A DNA stretch of 32,258 nucleotides from Herbaspirillum sp. ASV7 (GCF_016429215.1 NZ_JAELUH010000065.1:1-32258), one strand, 5' to 3'; positions 19,446 through 27,110 are shown, counted from the first letter of the stretch. Program-made: numbers and translations. The notes: generated from the letters alone by a model not told the origin.

Positions 19446-20887
19446 ATCGCTCCGCTCCCGTGATCGTCGGCGCCGGCCCGGCCGGCGTGCGTGCCGCGCA
19501 GACACTGGTGGCGCATGGCCTGCGACCGGTCCTGATCGACGAAGCCGCGCGTGCCGGCGGGCAGATCTATCGCCAGCCGCCGCAGGGTTTTGCGCGCGGC
19601 AAGAAAACACTCTACGGCTTCGAAGCCGGTCGCGCCGATGGTGTGCACCAGGCCTTCGAGGCCGTGCGTACCTCGCTCGACTATCGTCCCCAGACCCTGG
19701 TCTGGAATGCCCAGCCGGGTTTGCTCGACCTGATGGACAACACCACCCAGGCCGCGTCCTCGCTGGCCTGGGAGGAGCTCATCGTCGCCACCGGTGCCAC
19801 CGACCGCGTGCTGCCCTTCCCGGGTTGGACCACGCCGGGCGTCTATACGCTGGGGGGCGCCCAGGTGGCACTGAAGTTCCAGGGCTGCGCCATCGGTCGC
19901 AGCGTGGTCCTGGCCGGCAACGGGCCCTTGCTCTACCTGGTGGCCTACCAGTACGCCAAGGCCGGAGCGACGGTTGCCGCCGTGCTCGACAGCAGCAGCC
20001 TGGCCGACCGAACCGCCGCCTTGCCGGCCATGCTGGGACAGCCGGCCCTGCTGGCCAAGGGCATCTACTACCTGGCCTGGCTGAAGCTGCATGGCGTACC
20101 GGTGCACACCCACGCCCAGGTGTTGCGTGTGGAAGGTGACTCGCGCGTGCAGTCGCTGGCATGGCGCCATGCCAACCTGGCGCAGCCGGGTGGCAAGGTC
20201 GGTACGGAACAAGTCATCCCTTGCGACGCGGTCGGTTTCGGCTACGCCCTGCGTTCCGAGACCCAACTGGCCGACCTGCTGGGCTGCCGCTTCCAGTTCG
20301 ACGCGATGCAGCGCGCCCATCTGCCGGTACGCGACCGGGCCATGCGTTCCAGCGTGCCCGGCGTCTACCTGGCCGGTGATGGCGCCGGCATCATGGGGGC
20401 CGATGCGGCCGAACTGGCCGGCGAACGTGCCGCGCTGGCCTTGCTGCAGGATCGCGGTGTGGCTATCGATGGCGCACGCGTGGCGCAGATCGAGCAGCAA
20501 CTGGCGCAGGTCGCGGCCTTCCGTCTCGGGTTGGAGCGCGCCTTCCCGTTTCCACAGGGCTGGGCGGCCGAGGCGCCTGACGACCTGGTGGTGTGTCGCT
20601 GCGAGAACATCCGCGCCGGTGAATTGCGCGCGGCGGTGCGCGATTGCGGCGCCCGCGAGATGAATCGCCTCAAGGCCCTGACCCGTGTGGGCATGGGACG
20701 CTGCCAGGGCCGCATGTGCGGCGCGGCCGCCACCGAGATCCTGGCGCAGGCAGCCGGCCTGCCGGTGCAGGAGGTCGGACGCCTGCGCGGGCAGGCGCCG
20801 ATCAAGCCCATTCCCATCGGCCTGCATCTGTCGTCGGCGCTTGCAGTCACCGCCAGCGACACTGCCTTGCAGGAGGATGCATCGTGA
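19442..20887 (+). CDS. FAD/NAD(P)-binding subunit with BFD-like [2Fe-2S] domain (OoxA / HcnB type)
   Basis: The 481-residue protein opens with a dinucleotide-binding fold (VGAGPAG, residues 9-15), has a second one around VVLAGNGPLLYL, and ends with a BFD-like iron-sulfur domain whose cysteines are Cys385, Cys387, Cys421 and Cys426. This is the layout of the alpha subunits of octopine and nopaline oxidases and of HcnB. The true start is the ATG at 19442, overlapping the small subunit stop; the frame is open 96 bp further up but that part lies inside the previous gene. Together with its neighbours it would carry electrons from the catalytic beta subunit. Confidence 0.93.
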   Translation: MNRSAPVIVGAGPAGVRAAQTLVAHGLRPVLIDEAARAGGQIYRQPPQGFARGKKTLYGFEAGRADGVHQAFEAVRTSLDYRPQTLVWNAQPGLLDLMDNTTQAASSLAWEELIVATGATDRVLPFPGWTTPGVYTLGGAQVALKFQGCAIGRSVVLAGNGPLLYLVAYQYAKAGATVAAVLDSSSLADRTAALPAMLGQPALLAKGIYYLAWLKLHGVPVHTHAQVLRVEGDSRVQSLAWRHANLAQPGGKVGTEQVIPCDAVGFGYALRSETQLADLLGCRFQFDAMQRAHLPVRDRAMRSSVPGVYLAGDGAGIMGADAAELAGERAALALLQDRGVAIDGARVAQIEQQLAQVAAFRLGLERAFPFPQGWAAEAPDDLVVCRCENIRAGELRAAVRDCGAREMNRLKALTRVGMGRCQGRMCGAAATEILAQAAGLPVQEVGRLRGQAPIKPIPIGLHLSSALAVTASDTALQEDAS

Positions 20888-22068
20888 AGACCCTCTCGAC
20901 CGAAGTCCTCATCGTCGGCGGTGGCATCGTCGGCGCCTCGGCCGCGCTGGTGCTGGCCAAGGCCGGCCGCCGCGTGACCCTGGTGGAGCGTGACCTCTGT
21001 GGCTCGCGCTCCAGCGGCATCAACTATGGCGGCGTGCGTCGCCAGGGCCGTCCGGTGGTGCAGTTGCCGCTGTCGCAGCGGGCCCACCAGATCTGGGCTG
21101 GCCTGGAAGCCTTGATCGGCACCACCGGTGAATACGAACGCAGCGGCCACTTCAAGCTGGCCCGCAGCACTGCCGACATGCAGGCGCTGGAAGCCTACGC
21201 CGAGCTGAGCCGGCCCTATGGCCTGGATATCGAACTCATCAGCGGCGAGCGCCTGCGCCAGCAGTGTCCCTGGCTGGGCGGGGCGGCCGTGGGCGGCTCG
21301 CTCTGCCCGGAAGATGGCCAGGCCAATCCGCGCCTGGTCTCGCCCGCCTTTGCCCGTGCCGCGCAGGCAGCCGGTGCCGAGATCATCGAGCGTTGCGAGC
21401 TGATGCAGGTGGTGCATGACGGCCGCGACTTCGTGGCCGAGGCACGACTGGGTGAGGACGTGATGCAACTGCGCGCCGAGGTGATGATCAATTGCGCCGG
21501 TGCCTGGGCCACCCGGCTGGCTTCGGCCTTTGGCGAGCAGGTTCCCCTTAGCAGCGGTTATCCCAGCATGGTGGTGACCGAGCCGATCGCCCACTTCCTG
21601 CCCTGGAGCCTGGGCGTGGAAGGCGGCTCGATCTATTGTCGCCAGGTGGCGCGCGGCAACGTGGTGCTGGGCGGCGGACGCGGCTACGAGCTGGACGACA
21701 AGCGCGCCCGCGCCTCGCACGACTCCATCCTCGGCCTGTTGCCGCAGGCCGCAGCCTTGCTGCCTGCACTGCGCCATGTACACATCATCCGTACCTGGAG
21801 CGGCGTGGAAGCTTACTTGCCGGACCATCAGCCGGTCATCGGCCCCAGCGCCACCCAGGCCGGCCTGCTGCATGGCTTCGGTTTTTGCGGCGCCGGCTTC
21901 CAGATCGGTCCGGCCGCCGGCGAGGCCTTGGCCGAACTGGTCCTGCATGGGCGCAGCGCCATCGCGCTGGATGCATTCTCGATTGCACGTTTTGCGCCCG
22001 CCGCCGCCGTTGTGCCGGTGGCTAGCTCTGATCGGTTGTCCTCCCACCTTGAAAGGAAGATCTCATGA
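20884..22068 (+). CDS. FAD-dependent amine/amino-acid dehydrogenase catalytic subunit (OoxB / HcnC / DadA-like)
   Basis: The 394-residue protein has the N-terminal FAD fold VGGGIVGASAA (about 10-20) and the C-terminal GFGFCGAGFQIGPA motif of the glycine/D-amino-acid oxidase family. In three-subunit relatives this chain binds the substrate and oxidises a C-N bond, releasing an oxo-acid and an amine (opines, D-hydroxyproline) or, in HcnC, making cyanide from glycine. The start is GTG at 20884, preceded by GGAGG at about 7 nt and overlapping the upstream stop (GTGA). Sarcosine-, opine- and D-amino-acid-type substrates are all possible. Confidence 0.93.
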   Translation: MKTLSTEVLIVGGGIVGASAALVLAKAGRRVTLVERDLCGSRSSGINYGGVRRQGRPVVQLPLSQRAHQIWAGLEALIGTTGEYERSGHFKLARSTADMQALEAYAELSRPYGLDIELISGERLRQQCPWLGGAAVGGSLCPEDGQANPRLVSPAFARAAQAAGAEIIERCELMQVVHDGRDFVAEARLGEDVMQLRAEVMINCAGAWATRLASAFGEQVPLSSGYPSMVVTEPIAHFLPWSLGVEGGSIYCRQVARGNVVLGGGRGYELDDKRARASHDSILGLLPQAAALLPALRHVHIIRTWSGVEAYLPDHQPVIGPSATQAGLLHGFGFCGAGFQIGPAAGEALAELVLHGRSAIALDAFSIARFAPAAAVVPVASSDRLSSHLERKIS

Positions 22069-23117
22069 TGTCGCTCCCCCGCATTGGCACGCTGGCCGCC
22101 GCCATCGGACTGAGCCTGCTGGCCTGTAGTATCGCCCAGGCGCAGACCAAGACCCTCTACGTCGGCATGAACGGCGGCAACATGGAAAAGACCTTTACCC
22201 AATCCGTGTTCGCGCCCTTCGAGCAGAAGTACAACGTCAAGATCGCGGTCGTGCCGGGCGGCTCGGCCGACATCCTGGCCAAGGCCCAGGCCGCGAAAGA
22301 CAAGCCGCAGATGCACCTGATGTTCCTCGACGATGGGGTGATGTACCGCGCCGTGGGCATGGGCCTGTGCGAGAAGCAGAAGCCCAATCCCAACCTGGCC
22401 AGCCTGCTGCCGGTGGCGCACATCAAGGATGACATGGCCACCGGCGTGACCATCAGCGTCACCGGCCTGGCCTACAACACCAAGGTCTATGCCGAGAAGG
22501 GCTGGGCGCCGCCGACCTCCTGGCTGGACCTGGCCGACCCCAAGCTCAAGGGCAAGGTGGTGTTCCAGTCGCTGCCGTCCTCGACCTTCGGCCTGCATGC
22601 CTTCCTCGCCTTCAACCAGCTCAAGGGCGGCAGCGACGCCAATGTCGATCCGGGCTTCAAGGCCTGGGCTAGCACCATTGGCCCCAATGTGCTGGAGTAC
22701 ATCTCCAACTCGGCCAAGATTTCCGAGATGGCGCAGACCGGCGAGGCAGCGCTGTTCCCCTATACGCCCACGCAGTCGGCCATCCTCAAGAGCAAGGGCA
22801 TCCCGGTGGAATATGTACAGCCCAAGGAAGGCGCGGTGGTGCTGATGGTGGCGCAGTGCGTGATCGCCAACAACAGCGAGCCGCAATTGGCGCAGGAGCT
22901 GGCGGCCTACCTGCTCTCGCCGCAGGCACAGGCGCTGGCGCTGGAGGCAGGCAACTACAACCCCACCAATACCCGGGTACAGGTCAGCGGCGCGGCAGCG
23001 GCAGAGCAGGCGCGCATGAACGGCTTCGTCAAGGCTGCCCGTGCGGTGGACTGGGACGAGATCAACAAGAACCGCGCCGCCTGGAATACCCGCTGGAGCC
23101 GCACGATCGAGCGTTGA
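22065..23117 (+). CDS. Periplasmic substrate-binding protein of the ABC importer, PotD-like
   Basis: The 350-residue protein has a cleavable signal peptide (hydrophobic residues 8-21, likely cut after AQA at about 27) and an extracellular solute-binding fold of the polyamine/iron class. The KTLYVGMNGG start of the mature chain and the LADPKLKGKV segment are typical. It would capture the substrate and deliver it to the two permeases. Binding proteins usually lead such operons; here it is last, after the enzyme genes. AAGGAAG and an ATGA overlap with the flavoprotein stop mark the start. An intrinsic terminator follows 41 bp later. Confidence 0.95.
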   Translation: MMSLPRIGTLAAAIGLSLLACSIAQAQTKTLYVGMNGGNMEKTFTQSVFAPFEQKYNVKIAVVPGGSADILAKAQAAKDKPQMHLMFLDDGVMYRAVGMGLCEKQKPNPNLASLLPVAHIKDDMATGVTISVTGLAYNTKVYAEKGWAPPTSWLDLADPKLKGKVVFQSLPSSTFGLHAFLAFNQLKGGSDANVDPGFKAWASTIGPNVLEYISNSAKISEMAQTGEAALFPYTPTQSAILKSKGIPVEYVQPKEGAVVLMVAQCVIANNSEPQLAQELAAYLLSPQAQALALEAGNYNPTNTRVQVSGAAAAEQARMNGFVKAARAVDWDEINKNRAAWNTRWSRTIER

Positions 23118-23158
23118 GCGCCGGCAGGGATGATTTGCAGTACCTCTGGTAGTCCTTG

Positions 23159-23184
23159 GCGCCACCTGCGGGTGGCGCTTTTTT
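23159..23184 (+). terminator. Terminator of the ABC/dehydrogenase operon
   Basis: GCGCCACC (23159-23166) pairs perfectly with GGTGGCGC (23171-23178) around a 4-nt loop and is followed by six T residues. Confidence 0.93.
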
Positions 23185-23269
23185 GTTGTTTTTCAGGTGT
23201 GGTGCCCGGCGTCATTGGGCCAGCACGGGCGCTCACAGGCGGTTTAGTGATCGGGGCGCGCCGAGCAAT

Positions 23270-23298
23270 TTGGCTAAACAGGCAAATGCGCGTATAGT
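23270..23298 (+). promoter_or_regulatory. Sigma-70 promoter for infA
   Basis: TTGGCT (23270-23275) and TATAGT (23293-23298) are separated by exactly 17 bp. The predicted RNA start near 23305 leaves a leader of about 277 nt before infA. Confidence 0.7.
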
Positions 23299-23581
23299 GC
23301 CGGCATCGTTCGCGAAAACGAGCGGAAATCCTGATCCGCACGCGTATTGTTGTCATTGTTGGTGTTGTTCTGGCAATTCCCGTGATCCGCATCTTTCCCC
23401 CGTATCCGCATCCCCGATTTACCGGACGCTTGGCGTTGGTCTTACCGCTAGAGTGTTCGCACGTCCTCCGACCTTAACGTAGCCGGCCGTCCTCGCGCAT
23501 GGCCTGTCGTCAAAGCCAGAGTTTGAAATCCCCGGGCCCGTCCTCGCTGGAGGTCGCGCGTCCACGCACCAGAAAGACAAG
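23299..23581 (+). other. Long non-coding leader of infA
   Basis: No credible protein frame is seen in this stretch. It contains ATCCGCA three times (23334-23340, 23385-23391, 23404-23410), the first forming a 5-bp hairpin with GCGGA at 23322-23326. No known riboswitch or cold-shock box was recognised. The stretch may hold post-transcriptional control of IF-1 or a second promoter closer to the gene. Confidence 0.4.
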
Positions 23582-23845
23582 ATGGCCAAAGAAGAACTGA
23601 TTGAAATGCAAGGGCAGGTTGCCGAAGTCCTGCCGGATTCGCGTTTTCGCGTCAACCTGGATAACGGTCACTCGCTGATCGCTTACACGGCTGGCCGCAT
23701 GAAGAAGAACTTCATCAAGATCCTGGCGGGCGACAAGGTCACCCTGGAACTGTCGCCCTATGACCTGAACAAGGGACGGATCATTTTCCGTCACCTGGAA
23801 AACCGTGGCCCGATGGGTCCGCGTCCTGGTTTCAAGCGCCGCTGA
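23582..23845 (+). CDS. infA: Translation initiation factor IF-1
   Basis: IF-1 binds the ribosomal A site and helps IF-2 and IF-3 during initiation. The 87-residue protein is a single OB fold with the standard opening [16 protein letters not shown] and the segment [16 protein letters not shown]. It has a 15-residue basic C-terminal extension ([11 protein letters not shown]) beyond the usual 72 residues, a form seen in many betaproteobacteria, which often carry another infA in the ribosomal protein cluster. It stands alone between its own promoter and a strong two-way terminator. The ribosome site (GAAAGA) is weak. Confidence 0.97.
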   Translation: MAKEELIEMQGQVAEVLPDSRFRVNLDNGHSLIAYTAGRMKKNFIKILAGDKVTLELSPYDLNKGRIIFRHLENRGPMGPRPGFKRR

Positions 23846-23863
23846 TTTCCCCGCGGCATCGAT

Positions 23864-23909
23864 ATGAAAAAGCGGAGCCCGCGCCATGCGCGGTGCTCCG
23901 CTTTTTCAT
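23864..23909. terminator. Two-way terminator between infA and the redoxin gene
   Basis: A perfect 15-bp outer stem (23864-23878 with 23895-23909) continues into a 6-bp inner stem around a CAT loop with one bulge. Each outer arm supplies a run of five A or T residues, so it can end both infA (+) and the redoxin operon (-). Confidence 0.93.
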
Positions 23910-23919
23910 TGCTGCTCGC

Positions 23920-24501
23920 TCAGGCAGGTGACTTGAGCAGTGGGGTGACGATGCGTTCCAGGCGGGCGCTGGTCCAGACCGGGTCCTTGTCGTCCCAGCC
24001 GTTGTCGACCAGCAGGCCATCCCGTCCTATCGTGAAACTGACCGGGATGCGCCAGATGCGGCCGTATTCGCCGGCCCAGGGATTGCCCAGCAATCCCACC
24101 GGAAACGACAGGCGCGCGGCGAACTTGCGCACCTCGGCCAGTTGCTCGGCACCATCCAGGCTGAAGCCCAGGATTTCCAGCCCCTGCTTGCGATACTGGG
24201 CGTAGTACTCGGACAACAGCGGCAGCTCGGCCAGGCAGGGGCTGCACCAGGTCGCCCAGAAAGTCAGGATGACGACCTTGCCCGGCAGCTCGCGCGAGGC
24301 GATGCGCTGACCATCGAGCGTGGTCAGCACCAGTGGAGGTGCGACCTTGCCCACCACCAGTCCATTGGCCAGGGCCCGGCCGCTGCTGCCTGCCAGCGCC
24401 AGTCCACCCGCGCCGGCCAGGGCAGCACGCAGCCACAGGCGGCGCTGCAGGGAGGATGGCAGCGCCGGTGTCGGCGTTGGGTGGTGGTAATCAGAACGCA
24501 A
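23920..24501 (-). CDS. TlpA/ResA-type thiol-disulfide redoxin with signal peptide
   Basis: The 193-residue protein has a thioredoxin fold of the TlpA/ResA class with the active site WATWCSPC (Cys86 and Cys89) and the cis-proline region IPVSFTIG. Its N-terminus has a twin arginine (20-21) before a hydrophobic stretch ending GRALA, so export by Tat or Sec to the periplasm is expected. No ATG lies between the upstream gene's frame and the signal peptide; TTG at 24501, overlapping the end of the barrel gene by 11 bp, is the best start, though its ribosome site is poor. Such redoxins reduce cysteine pairs in exported proteins, for example in cytochrome c or copper-site assembly. Its coupling to a barrel with a CxxCxC motif suggests that protein as partner. 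Confidence 0.82.
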   Translation of the reverse strand: MRSDYHHPTPTPALPSSLQRRLWLRAALAGAGGLALAGSSGRALANGLVVGKVAPPLVLTTLDGQRIASRELPGKVVILTFWATWCSPCLAELPLLSEYYAQYRKQGLEILGFSLDGAEQLAEVRKFAARLSFPVGLLGNPWAGEYGRIWRIPVSFTIGRDGLLVDNGWDDKDPVWTSARLERIVTPLLKSPA

Positions 24502-25576
24502 GGCTGGCCCCGATATTGGCACTCCAGCGCGGGAACAACTGGTATCCCGACAACTGGCTGTAGAAGGCCTTTTGCACGAAGCCGTACACATGCAGGCGGG
24601 AGGCGACCTCTACGGTGGCGCCCGGGCTCAGATAGGCGACGGTGCCGGCGGTGTTGGCGGTATCGGCCAAGGCGCCCTGGTCGGCGCTCTTGTGGGTGAG
24701 ATTGATCTGTACCTGCGGCACCAGCTTGGGGTTGGCCTCATAGCGCAAGCCGAAGCTGATGTTGGCCTGGTTGCCGGGGCGGAAGTCGGCGTTGGCCTGA
24801 TCGAGCTTGTGGGCGATGGCGAACTGGTACTGGCCGTTGACGAAGGCGTCAAAGTCCTGGCTGACGGGCTGGTAGTAGTAGGCGCCCAGGATCAGGTCGG
24901 TACTGCCCGTACCGGGCTGCAGGCTGGTGTCGAGGGCCTGGCTGCCAGCAGCATTGGGGCCTGAGGAGAAGAACACCGGGTGGTGACCCACGGTCGCCCC
25001 GGTCACCACGTTCTGCCCACCGTAATCGCCCGTGGGGAGCTTGATGCCCAGCTGCACGCCCAGATTGTGGGTAGGCAGCCAGCCCTGGTAGCTGGTGACG
25101 AGCTTGATATCGCCGATACCGCTGCTGGTGGCGCCGCTGAGATTGTCGGCAGTCAGGTTGGCCGCGCCGGCATTGCCATAGGTGGTATGGCTGCGATCGA
25201 TGTAGGGAATGGTGGCAGTGATATTCCATTCCGGCGTGGGCGTATAGCTGATGCCGAGGTTGGTATAGCGGTTGATGGTCTTGTTCTCGACCTCCTGCGA
25301 GCCGCCGGCGTCATTGATGGCGGCGGCCTGGCTGGCGGAGACGGAACTGCGCCCCGAGCGCAACTGGTTCTGGTTGATGAAGGTGTAGTCGACGCTGACG
25401 CGCCAGCCGGTCTCGGCGGAATAGCCCATGGCGGCATCGCTGCTGAGCGAGCAGCCGCAGGTGGCGCAGGCCAGGGCCAGGGCCGGCGTGCCCAGGGTCA
25501 GTGCCACGCCCAGCATCAGGCGTGAGACGGTCGGCGCCGTGTTCAGGGCCGGGGGAATGGAAGAGATTGGTGACAT
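24491..25576 (-). CDS. Outer-membrane beta-barrel protein with N-terminal CxxCxC motif
   Basis: The 361-residue protein has a signal sequence (hydrophobic 20-36, ending ALALA), then Cys37, Cys40 and Cys42, followed by many alternating polar/hydrophobic strands and a C-terminal phenylalanine (IGASLAF), as expected for an outer-membrane barrel. It resembles proteins loosely annotated as transporter or conserved hypothetical; I do not recognise a characterised member. The three cysteines at or next to the cleavage site could bind a metal or form a disulfide, or Cys37 might be acylated, but the lipobox is poor. It heads a two-gene transcript with the redoxin. The ATG at 25576 lacks a good ribosome site; an ATG 20 codons later (25516) is possible. 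Confidence 0.78.
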   Translation of the reverse strand: MSPISSIPPALNTAPTVSRLMLGVALTLGTPALALACATCGCSLSSDAAMGYSAETGWRVSVDYTFINQNQLRSGRSSVSASQAAAINDAGGSQEVENKTINRYTNLGISYTPTPEWNITATIPYIDRSHTTYGNAGAANLTADNLSGATSSGIGDIKLVTSYQGWLPTHNLGVQLGIKLPTGDYGGQNVVTGATVGHHPVFFSSGPNAAGSQALDTSLQPGTGSTDLILGAYYYQPVSQDFDAFVNGQYQFAIAHKLDQANADFRPGNQANISFGLRYEANPKLVPQVQINLTHKSADQGALADTANTAGTVAYLSPGATVEVASRLHVYGFVQKAFYSQLSGYQLFPRWSANIGASLAF

Positions 25577-25607
25577 GGGAGCGTGACAGGAAAGGCCGCA
25601 ACGGCAG

Positions 25608-25632
25608 TTGCATCATGGGAAAGTCGATGCAA
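25608..25632. promoter_or_regulatory. Perfect dyad upstream of the barrel/redoxin genes
   Basis: TTGCATC (25608-25614) and GATGCAA (25626-25632) form a perfect 7-bp inverted repeat with an 11-bp spacer, 32 bp before the barrel gene start. Spacing and position fit a dimeric regulator site. No confident -35/-10 pair was found around it. Confidence 0.5.
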
Positions 25633-25766
25633 TCGATGGTAGCAGCCGGTCTTGCCGGATTGCTGACGAATCGCTGACCTGGCTACAGGGAGGCCTGCGG
25701 CATATTGTCGCAGGAGATGGCAGAGGTGGCCGGGCTATTGTGTTGTATTGGGACGGGAGCGCGGAA

Positions 25767-25797
25767 ATGAAAAAGGCCCAGCATCTGCTGGGCCTTT
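25767..25797 (-). terminator. Terminator after ispB-tRNA-Pro
   Basis: AAAGGCCCAGCA (25772-25783) and TGCTGGGCCTTT (25786-25797) pair perfectly; on the minus strand the stem is followed by a T-run (complement of 25771-25767). It lies about 37 bp past the tRNA 3' end. Confidence 0.88.
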
Positions 25798-25807
25798 GTT
25801 CGTGTGT

Positions 25808-25826
25808 CTTGTGATCGCGTCACAAG
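25808..25826. repeat. Small inverted repeat between tRNA-Pro and its terminator
   Basis: CTTGTGA-TCGCG-TCACAAG is a perfect 7-bp stem with a 5-nt loop, 7 bp from the mature tRNA 3' end. It may form a 3' trailer hairpin that guides tRNA processing. Confidence 0.45.
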
Positions 25827-25833
25827 CAAATTC

Positions 25834-25910
25834 TGGTCGGGGTGAGAGGATTCGAACCTCCGGCCTCTACGTCCCGAACGTAGCGCTCTACCAGGCTAAG
25901 CTACACCCCG
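25834..25910 (-). tRNA. tRNA-Pro (anticodon CGG)
   Basis: The minus strand folds into a full cloverleaf of 77 nt with encoded CCA: acceptor CGGGGTG with CACCCCG, anticodon stem CTACG with CGTAG around loop TTCGGGA (anticodon CGG, reading CCG), T-arm with TTCGAAT. The C at position 1 is typical for bacterial tRNA-Pro. It lies 16 bp after the ispB stop, too close for a separate promoter outside ispB, so it is probably processed from the ispB transcript. Confidence 0.97.
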
Positions 25911-25926
25911 TCGAGTGAGATCTAGG

Positions 25927-26916
25927 TCAATGATTTCGATCTACTGCGAAAGCGGATAATTCTAACAGGGATTTTTTGAATTGGCTATCTGGAAGTGAAA
26001 TAATTGCATCGGCTGCACGGCGCGCAGCGATTTCGGCTTGCTCGCGAGTATAGGCCAGGGCGCCGGAATGGGTGATGGCCGACAGCACTTCGTCGAAGTG
26101 CTGCTCGTCACCATTCTCGATACAGGTGCGCACCAGCTCGCGCTGCTGGGGCGTGCCGTGCTGCATCAGCCAGATCAGGGGCAGGGTGGGCTTGCCTTCG
26201 CGCAGGTCGTCACCGACGTTCTTGCCGATCTCGGCGCTGTTGCCGGAATAGTCCAGGACGTCGTCGATCAACTGGAAGGCAGTGCCGATCGAGCGGCCAT
26301 ATTCGCCGGCGGCTTCAATGCCGGCTTCGTCGGCGCCGGCAATGAGCGCGCCGATCTGACTGGCGGCTTCGAACAGCTTGGCGGTCTTGGAGCGGATCAC
26401 CTGCAGGTAGCCGCCTTCATCCACGTCCGGGTTGTGCATGTTGAGCAGCTGCAACACCTCGCCCTCGGCGATGACGTTGGTGGCGTCGGCCACGATCTCC
26501 ATCACGCGGGCATTGCCCACGGCCACCATCATCTGGAAAGCGCGTGAATACAGGAAGTCGCCCACCAGCACCGAGGCGGCATTGCCGAACATGGCGTTGG
26601 CGGTCTCCTTGCCGCGCCGCAGCGAGGACTCATCCACCACGTCGTCATGCAGCAGGGTGGCGGTGTGGATGAATTCGATCACCGCCGCCAGCTCGTGATG
26701 ACGCACGCCCTGATAGCCGAAGGCGTTGGCGATGAGCACCACCAGCACCGGGCGCAGGCGCTTGCCACCGGCGCTGATGATGTACTCGGAGACCTGGTTG
26801 ACCAGGGGGACTTCCGAATAGAGTTGCCGACGGATAACTGCGTTGACCGCCTCCATGTCGGCGACGATCGGTTGCATGATGGTGTGTTGCGAAGCGTTTT
26901 GTACGGCGGCAGACAA
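25927..26916 (-). CDS. ispB: Long-chain polyprenyl (octaprenyl) diphosphate synthase
   Basis: This enzyme adds isopentenyl units to farnesyl diphosphate, making the side chain of ubiquinone. The 329-residue product has both aspartate-rich motifs (LLHDDVVDE near residue 90 and LIDDVLDY near 217), GGKRLRP for diphosphate binding, and the GNAASVLVGDF segment typical of IspB. TTG at 26916 is taken as the start because CAGG lies about 9-10 nt upstream and no ATG does better; ATG at 26877 (316 residues) is the alternative and fits the E. coli N-terminus about as well. It is divergent from rplU-rpmA, the usual arrangement in Proteobacteria. Confidence 0.95.
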   Translation of the reverse strand: MSAAVQNASQHTIMQPIVADMEAVNAVIRRQLYSEVPLVNQVSEYIISAGGKRLRPVLVVLIANAFGYQGVRHHELAAVIEFIHTATLLHDDVVDESSLRRGKETANAMFGNAASVLVGDFLYSRAFQMMVAVGNARVMEIVADATNVIAEGEVLQLLNMHNPDVDEGGYLQVIRSKTAKLFEAASQIGALIAGADEAGIEAAGEYGRSIGTAFQLIDDVLDYSGNSAEIGKNVGDDLREGKPTLPLIWLMQHGTPQQRELVRTCIENGDEQHFDEVLSAITHSGALAYTREQAEIAARRAADAIISLPDSQFKKSLLELSAFAVDRNH

Positions 26917-26948
26917 GGCGGAACCTGTGGGAAATGGTTATTCCCCGG

Positions 26949-26979
26949 ATTATACGATGACAAGGCAGGGCCACGCCAA
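26949..26979 (-). promoter_or_regulatory. Promoter for ispB
   Basis: On the minus strand a perfect TATAAT (26954-26949) lies about 33 bp before the TTG start. The best -35 is TTGGCG (26979-26974) at a longer than usual 19-bp spacing. Confidence 0.5.
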
Positions 26980-27110
26980 AGACCATGCAGAGGGTTTGGC
27001 GGGGGATCGGTCTTTTCGGGTTATCAAGCACTTGCCTGCCTGGCAATCCGGCCGGGGATTGTCCCGGCGGAAACTGTGTTGCGCCCAAGCCCGCCAAGTC
27101 GACTTCCCTT

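Noticed and set aside
19140..22068. Firm assignment as hydrogen cyanide synthase HcnABC
   Set aside because: The layout matches, but opine and D-hydroxyproline dehydrogenases share it, and the importer in the operon favours catabolism.
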